39,290 nt of DNA from Prevotella sp. (GTDB taxonomy: Bacteria > Bacteroidota > Bacteroidia > Bacteroidales > Bacteroidaceae), in the NCBI GenBank assembly GCA_017413085.1, contig JAFPVC010000046.1, forward strand, positions 1 through 39,290, given 5' to 3'. Below are positions 35,901-39,290 of this stretch, in pieces. How positions within the stretch are numbered: the first letter of the stretch is position 1; every line of letters starts with the position of its first letter. The notes beneath the pieces were generated by a model. That model had not been told where the DNA came from. It made no database searches and saw only the letters and a list, made by a program, of their open reading frames with translations. Both the position numbers and the translations under genes were made by a program.

Positions 35901-36677
35901 GAGCATGATAACCTTACCCGAAGGCAGTACATTCGTAGCTGCCTTAGCAGGAGTGATGCTGTTGATTTTAGGTGCCTGAGTGTCCTCTGCCAGTATGTTG
36001 ACGTATTTCAGATTATAGTTGCTGGTCTTTGTGGCCGACTGTATCAGCAGCCTTACTTTTAGGCTTTCCTTGTCGTCGGCGTCAAGGTCGTAATTGGCAT
36101 CCACGTAGGTATTCCAGTGTGAACCCGAGGTGTAGTCGTTGAGTACTGTCCATGTCGTGCCGCCGTCGGTGGAGTAAACCACGCCAAACTTTGTCGACGA
36201 GCTGGAGCCGTCGCCAATGGCAAAGTTCAGCCTTACGTTAGACAGCAACTTCGTTGGCATGGAGATTTCAAAATACTGGTCGTGCTTCGCACCGTTGGCA
36301 TAGTCGCTCGTGGCGGTGAAGTTAGTGGTTGAAGCTGTATTGAGCCTGAGCAGGTAGTTTGGATTGGAACCGCTCGTCGTCAACTGCCATTTGCCGTCGC
36401 TGGTATGCACTGTCACGGTACATTCCTCTGGTACCACCGCGCACTCGTTGGGCAGGAAATATGGCTGCAACTGCGTCCACTTGGTGTTTGCCAATGCCGA
36501 CCAGCCCAGCACGTTGGGCGAATAATAGGCTGTTGTGCCTGATTTCTCCACGTCGTAGCCCGTGGTAAACTCCCAGTGCGCCACCGTGGTGCGGGCTGCA
36601 CTGGCATTGACTGCCGTAAGCATGGCTGCGAATAACAGGGCCGCGCACGACAGAAGAATTTGTTTTTTGTTTCTCAT
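32904..36677 (-). CDS. secreted GH95-family glycosidase (alpha-L-fucosidase/galactosidase type)
   Basis: A 1257-aa exported enzyme. The start is MRNKKQILLSC, since the upstream in-frame ATG lies before the promoter. The signal peptide ends near residue 27 (AVNASA). A beta-sandwich region follows (about 30-230), then a Big_5 Ig-like domain (SITPAKAATNVLPSGKVIML, about 236-329), then GH95 from 'LWYNRPAKYWEEALPLGNGR' (about 342). Family catalytic positions are all present: NIN in TSNINVEMNYWPAE (about 755), the acid Glu in PSNSPEN (about 885) and Asp in QIDGNFG (about 1068). The tail 'YTADGRRATAA' suggests type IX-like export. It probably removes terminal L-fucose or L-galactose from plant or host glycans. 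It is divergent from a sensor-regulator gene. A Gly-rich insert near residue 650 comes from a palindromic repeat. Confidence 0.93.
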   Translation of the reverse strand: MRNKKQILLSCAALLFAAMLTAVNASAARTTVAHWEFTTGYDVEKSGTTAYYSPNVLGWSALANTKWTQLQPYFLPNECAVVPEECTVTVHTSDGKWQLTTSGSNPNYLLRLNTASTTNFTATSDYANGAKHDQYFEISMPTKLLSNVRLNFAIGDGSSSSTKFGVVYSTDGGTTWTVLNDYTSGSHWNTYVDANYDLDADDKESLKVRLLIQSATKTSNYNLKYVNILAEDTQAPKINSITPAKAATNVLPSGKVIMLFNEGVSVNSGAAATLKNLATGKTVSVVPTVNINKVSFAYEDLDLTTEYSLTLPAGTIADLAGNVFNEEIVTTFTTGSVRPVPPPVLDSHNRLWYNRPAKYWEEALPLGNGRLGAMVSGSVAVDTLQLNEDTFWGQSPNRNYNANAKSVLSQVQQYIFNKDYVSAQKLAIPNWMSAGSHGAQYQAAGCVLLDFPGHRYDDEEAGAEASAIDAQGYVRSLDLHTATAQTQYVVDGVTYTRTVFSSLADDVTIVRLEASEEGKLNFGVSFAAPAKTNMAKLGVNKITDGMIEATLVAAREQSENVDNLLSCHNFIKVLNEGGTLTTTGKRNIVQAGIVAGNSSAPMIEVKDATAATILISSATNFVNYDDISGDARTKALNGIVNFEKRSGSLSNGEGGGRGLYADALAAHTEKYQEQFDRVSIELGSNDVQEKKDTETRIKEFRSTGGNDPGLVENYFQFGRYLLITSSQPGTQPANLQGIWNPNARQYPAWDSKYTSNINVEMNYWPAEVTNLSECHEPFIQMVKDVSVTGAETATQMYGARGWALHHNTDLWRTTGAVDNGSVGVWPTCNAWFCSHLWERYLFTGNKQYLAEVYPVLKGCAEFFQDFLVKDPNTGYMVVCPSNSPENHPGINKYTDDNGKEMNCALFGGVAMDNQMVYDVLKNTAEAARTLDVDADFAVELDALKAKLTPYKIGKYGQIQEWQEDWDKESNSHRHLSHLWGAYPGNQVSPYTNATVYQAVKKSLIGRGDAARGWSMGWKVCEWARMLDGDHALSIIKNQLRLMDPNATMSDADGGTYANMFDAHAPFQIDGNFGCCAGIAEMLVQSHAGFLHLLPALPSAWSEGEVNGLCSRGGFVIDNMQWKQGKITEVTVTSKAGGNLRLRSAEPLKMADGTPLKVAEGNNTNQLMQPYVMPAPIVVNPSKIPDTTLPATYLYDIPTESGQTIHLVSEDTPTGIDTASSTAVNPTAKAVAYTADGRRATAAHRGVSVIRGAKYVSK
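34703..34737. repeat. GC-rich palindromic repeat inserted in frame in the GH95 gene
   Basis: CCCTCTC (34717-34723), loop CGTTA, GAGAGGG (34729-34735), next to a run of C and a second CCTCTCC. It encodes SLSNGEGGGRGL between 'NFEKRSG' and the normal 'YADALAAHTEKYQ'. It is the style of short palindromic repeat usually found between Bacteroidales genes. Confidence 0.65.
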
Positions 36678-36709
36678 TGTTTTGTTTGTTTGGATTTGTT
36701 TCTTGCCGG

Positions 36710-36717
36710 CAAAGTTA
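36710..36717 (-). promoter_or_regulatory. -7 box of the GH95 gene
   Basis: TAACTTTG on the minus strand, 33 bases before the ATG. No TTG at the expected -33 position, which suits a promoter needing an activator. Confidence 0.6.
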
Positions 36718-36735
36718 TTCATTATACCATCATAG

Positions 36736-36761
36736 AGCGTGTAAATTATACGCACCACGCT
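36736..36761. promoter_or_regulatory. candidate operator between GH95 and its regulator
   Basis: AGCGTG (36736-36741) and CACGCT (36756-36761) form an inverted repeat with a 14-base centre. It covers the place where the GH95 -33 box should be, in the 181-base divergent intergenic region. Confidence 0.35.
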
Positions 36762-36823
36762 GAAAAAAAGGAGCAAACCCTACGAAAACCAACAAAAATG
36801 CCACTGATGTGAATTATTTTTAC

Positions 36824-36831
36824 TACCTTTG
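36824..36831 (+). promoter_or_regulatory. -7 box of the sensor-regulator gene
   Basis: TACCTTTG, 27 bases before the chosen ATG; no TTG at the expected distance. It excludes the TTG codon at 36829 as a translation start. Confidence 0.6.
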
Positions 36832-36858
36832 CGTATACAAAAAAGCCATCATATCAAA

Positions 36859-39117
36859 ATGAAGAGATTTCTTCTATACATTATTCTATATATAACGGGC
36901 AGTCTGCAGCCGGTCTGCAGCCAGCGCACCGTCACCTATGACGACCGCGCCGGCTTGTCGCACTGGATAGCATCCGACGTGCTGCAGGACAAGCAGGGGT
37001 TTATTTGGATTTCAACGTGGAACGGGCTGAACCGATACGATGGCTATGGTTTCCGCCATGTGAAACCTCAGCCGGGCGATGCACACCATTCTGCCACAAT
37101 AAGGCAGATGCTTCTTGACCATGACGGCAACATAATATGCAAGACAGACGGGGGTCTGTTCAAGTATGACATCCGCCAAAACTCCTTCGGCTCACTGCAT
37201 GGCAAGCAACCGAAGATGCACAGTGGCCGCCCCACTCTCTTCACTGACCGCGAAGGAAACCTGTGGCAGGTGGAACGCTACGGAGTGACGAAGACGTCAA
37301 GACCGCACCATCCTGCCAAGGTAATCAGCGACACGCAGGGAGTGCAGGCGCGCGCCTTCATGCGTCAGAAGGACGGCACATGGTGGCTGGCTACGAAGGA
37401 AGACCAGCGCATACGCATATACAACAATGACAACACCCTGCACGGCTACCTCGGCAGCAACGGCAGCCTGAGCACCACTCCGCAGACTTTCGGCTATAGT
37501 GCCTACTGCATACGCGAAATGCGCAACGGCAGCATCTGGATAGGCTGCAAGCCGGGTGCGTTGCTGCGGCTGACACCCAGCGGGCACGGCTCATACCAAG
37601 TGAAACGCATCATGGCAAAGGGTCTGACATGCGACATTGTCTACGACATTGCCGAAGACAACAGTGGCCGACTGTGGCTTGCCACATTCGGCGGCGGAGT
37701 GCAGTGCATGACAGACCCACAGGCTGACAATCCCACGGTAATCAACTTCAACAGCCATGACAAGATTAGGCGCATTATGCTGACTGGCAGCGGCAGCATG
37801 GCATGTGCCACAACCAACGGACTGCTTACAGCCAGTGTCAATGCTGCTGATGTCAGGCAGACTGTTTTCAAGAGAGTACTGGAGGGTATGTCGCTGATGG
37901 ATGTTGTCGAAGGCAAGCACGGCAATATATACATAGCAACGGCTAACCACGGCATTTATGAGGCAGCAGCCAATAATCTGCTTACAGAGCAGCCGCAGAT
38001 GACGGCACGCAACATGCTTAACTCATCGCTGACCTCTGATGCGTGTATGGCACTGGCGGTGCGGCCTGACGGCAAACTCTTCATAGTGTGCATAGACCGC
38101 ATAATTTGCTATAACCCACAGTCAGGGGAGACGACAACTTTCGCGCGGCAGTTCTGGGACGACGCCTGCCATTTCTCCGAGGAGCGTCCGCTGCTGCTCA
38201 ATGGCGGCACGTGGGTGTTCGGCACCGAACAGGGTGCATACATGGCCACCACCCACAACATGGATTCGCGCGGTTTCATCCCTCCGCTGCTCTTCACCGA
38301 ACTGCATACGGCCAGCAGTCCCGCCATGCTCGACGTGTGCCATCGCGACACCATCGTCATCGACACCGAGAGCCGCAACTTCACTCTCTCGTTCGCTGCC
38401 CTGGATTATACCGACAACTCCGGCATCATGTACCGCACACGCCTCAACGCCGACCAATGGAGCCACCCCACACAGGAGCGCAGCCTAACGTTCTACAACC
38501 TGCAACCGGGCACATATACACTCGAAGTGCAATCTACCGACCGTTACGGCCGCTGGGTGAACAACATGCGCCGGCTGACTATCATTGTAATTCCACACTG
38601 GTATGAGACACTGTGGGCAAGACTGTTAGGATGGCTTCTGCTTACCGCCGCCGTAGTGGCGATAATATATACCGCGCAGCACATCAGGCGGCTACACCGA
38701 CAGCAGCACGAACTGCTTGAGAAATACATGGCGCTGATTGATGCAAGGGAGGAAAAGGAGGAAAAAGAAGAACTTCCTGCGTCTCTTTCAGAGAACGACA
38801 GGTGGTTCCTCAACAAGGTAAAGGAATACATAGAACAGAACATCGGCAACAGCGATGCCAATATTGAAGACATGGCCGCTTATGCCGCAAGCAGCCGCAG
38901 CAATCTGAACCGTCGCTTGCGCTCGCTGATGGGCATCACCGCCGCTCAGCTGCTCATCAATGCCCGCATGGAGCGAGCCAGCCAACTGCTCCGCCCGTCT
39001 GATGGTTCACGTCCCAGCGTGAGCGAGGTGGCCTACCGCTGTGGCTACTCTGACCCGCATTACTTCTCACGCTGTTTCAAGCAGCGTTTCGGTGTCTCGC
39101 CTACGGAATACAAATAA
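36859..39117 (+). CDS. membrane sensor with beta-propeller, Y_Y_Y and AraC domains, lacking kinase and receiver
   Basis: A 752-aa protein laid out like the periplasmic half and output of a Bacteroides hybrid two-component system. Signal peptide (MKRFLLYIILYITGSLQPVC); Reg_prop propeller blades from 'GLSHWIASDVLQDKQGFIWI' (WNGLNRYDGYGF, SGRLWLATFGGGVQ); Y_Y_Y domain (LDYTDNSGIMYRTRL...LQPGTYTLEVQSTDRYGRW); one TM helix (about 580-607). Then a short charged linker (EEKEEKEELP) leads directly to AraC HTH motifs (IEDMAAYAASSRSNLNRRLR, VSEVAYRCGYSDPHYFSRCF). Histidine kinase, ATPase and receiver domains are missing, with no frameshift. It probably senses a glycan in the periplasm and controls the divergent GH95 gene. 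Confidence 0.9.
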   Translation: MKRFLLYIILYITGSLQPVCSQRTVTYDDRAGLSHWIASDVLQDKQGFIWISTWNGLNRYDGYGFRHVKPQPGDAHHSATIRQMLLDHDGNIICKTDGGLFKYDIRQNSFGSLHGKQPKMHSGRPTLFTDREGNLWQVERYGVTKTSRPHHPAKVISDTQGVQARAFMRQKDGTWWLATKEDQRIRIYNNDNTLHGYLGSNGSLSTTPQTFGYSAYCIREMRNGSIWIGCKPGALLRLTPSGHGSYQVKRIMAKGLTCDIVYDIAEDNSGRLWLATFGGGVQCMTDPQADNPTVINFNSHDKIRRIMLTGSGSMACATTNGLLTASVNAADVRQTVFKRVLEGMSLMDVVEGKHGNIYIATANHGIYEAAANNLLTEQPQMTARNMLNSSLTSDACMALAVRPDGKLFIVCIDRIICYNPQSGETTTFARQFWDDACHFSEERPLLLNGGTWVFGTEQGAYMATTHNMDSRGFIPPLLFTELHTASSPAMLDVCHRDTIVIDTESRNFTLSFAALDYTDNSGIMYRTRLNADQWSHPTQERSLTFYNLQPGTYTLEVQSTDRYGRWVNNMRRLTIIVIPHWYETLWARLLGWLLLTAAVVAIIYTAQHIRRLHRQQHELLEKYMALIDAREEKEEKEELPASLSENDRWFLNKVKEYIEQNIGNSDANIEDMAAYAASSRSNLNRRLRSLMGITAAQLLINARMERASQLLRPSDGSRPSVSEVAYRCGYSDPHYFSRCFKQRFGVSPTEYK

Positions 39118-39154
39118 TTATGAAGCATAATTTTACGCATCTAAATTTTGACCT

Positions 39155-39280
39155 ATAGCTCATTTTGCAGGATGTAATAGCCCTCAAAGGCCGATGTATA
39201 CAAGGGTTTTGAGCAATTCAAACGTTTCAGCACGAAATTGACGTTCAAAAATGCCCAATAGCTCATTTTGCAGGATGTAA
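39155..39280. repeat. 23-bp direct repeat, two copies 103 bases apart at the window edge
   Basis: The 23 bases beginning ATAGCTCATTTTGCAGGATG occur at 39155-39177 and 39258-39280. Similarity extends a little further on the right (AGCCCTCAAA against ACGCTCCAA). The array may continue beyond the window. No gene is seen after 39117. Confidence 0.75.
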
Positions 39281-39290
39281 CACGCTCCAA

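Noticed and set aside
36678-36776. 33-residue N-terminal extension of the GH95 protein
   Set aside because: The ATG is upstream of the gene's own -7 box, and the extension precedes a complete signal peptide.
32904-39117. Complete polysaccharide utilisation locus
   Set aside because: No SusC- or SusD-like gene is present within the window; only an enzyme and a regulator can be supported.
39155-39280. CRISPR array
   Set aside because: Only two 23-base repeats with an 80-base spacer are visible and no cas gene is present; spacing is too large for CRISPR.

Overview
The window looks like chromosomal DNA from a Bacteroidales bacterium, most likely Prevotella or a close relative. Four things point that way. 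(1) The operon rpsU - xerC/D-type recombinase - hpf - tRNA(Thr,Tyr,Gly,Thr) - tuf - tRNA-Trp - secE - nusG - rplKAJL - rpoBC is colinear on the minus strand. (2) Many genes have the Bacteroidetes primary sigma-factor promoter, TTG, 20 bases, TAnnTTTG; I find it at nine or more places. (3) Secreted enzymes end in a short 'Y..GRR....G..I..GKKY..K' tail typical of this group. (4) Intergenic DNA carries low-complexity AT-rich repeats of the TTGAAGGATTGAAAAATTG and ATGCATTATGAATT types.

Layout. 1-4.0 kb is accessory-like: a small hypothetical gene with a four-segment attenuator-like leader, then two unrelated-looking solitary P-loop ATPases (769-2199 minus, 2892-4022 plus) separated by a repeat-rich spacer. 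4.0-6.9 kb is a tight minus-strand operon: rhomboid protease, membrane-anchored endonuclease/exonuclease/phosphatase-family protein, radical SAM protein. 7.0-11.0 kb is one giant secreted pectate-lyase-like protein with autotransporter-type beta-strand repeats. 11.2-13.8 kb holds a YqiA-like esterase, a low-molecular-weight tyrosine phosphatase and a TrpB2-type tryptophan synthase beta chain. 13.9-17.5 kb holds an acyltransferase-3 membrane protein, about 800 bases of repeat-rich DNA with gene debris, a third solitary ATPase (DUF4143 type), and a broken secreted-protein gene reduced to signal peptide plus C-terminal tail. 17.6-32.7 kb is the transcription/translation core, bounded by a strong rpoC terminator. 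32.9-39.1 kb is a divergent pair: a GH95 family glycosidase (alpha-L-fucosidase/galactosidase type) and a membrane sensor with an AraC DNA-binding domain but no kinase. The right edge holds a 23-base direct repeat.

Most notable signal. The three solitary ATPases (two of them with a C-terminal D...ExK nuclease-like motif) belong to different subfamilies, yet each has its own private set of tandem inverted repeats exactly at, or just upstream of, the -33 box of its own promoter. Sequences differ between genes, architecture is the same, and the arms within one set co-vary. An acyltransferase promoter carries a perfect 35-base palindrome in the same position, and an orphan array of similar small palindromes lies nearby. 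I infer gene-specific operator/recognition arrays, possibly self-recognition sites of an ATPase-nuclease element family. All functional statements are from reading the sequence only; no database search was run.
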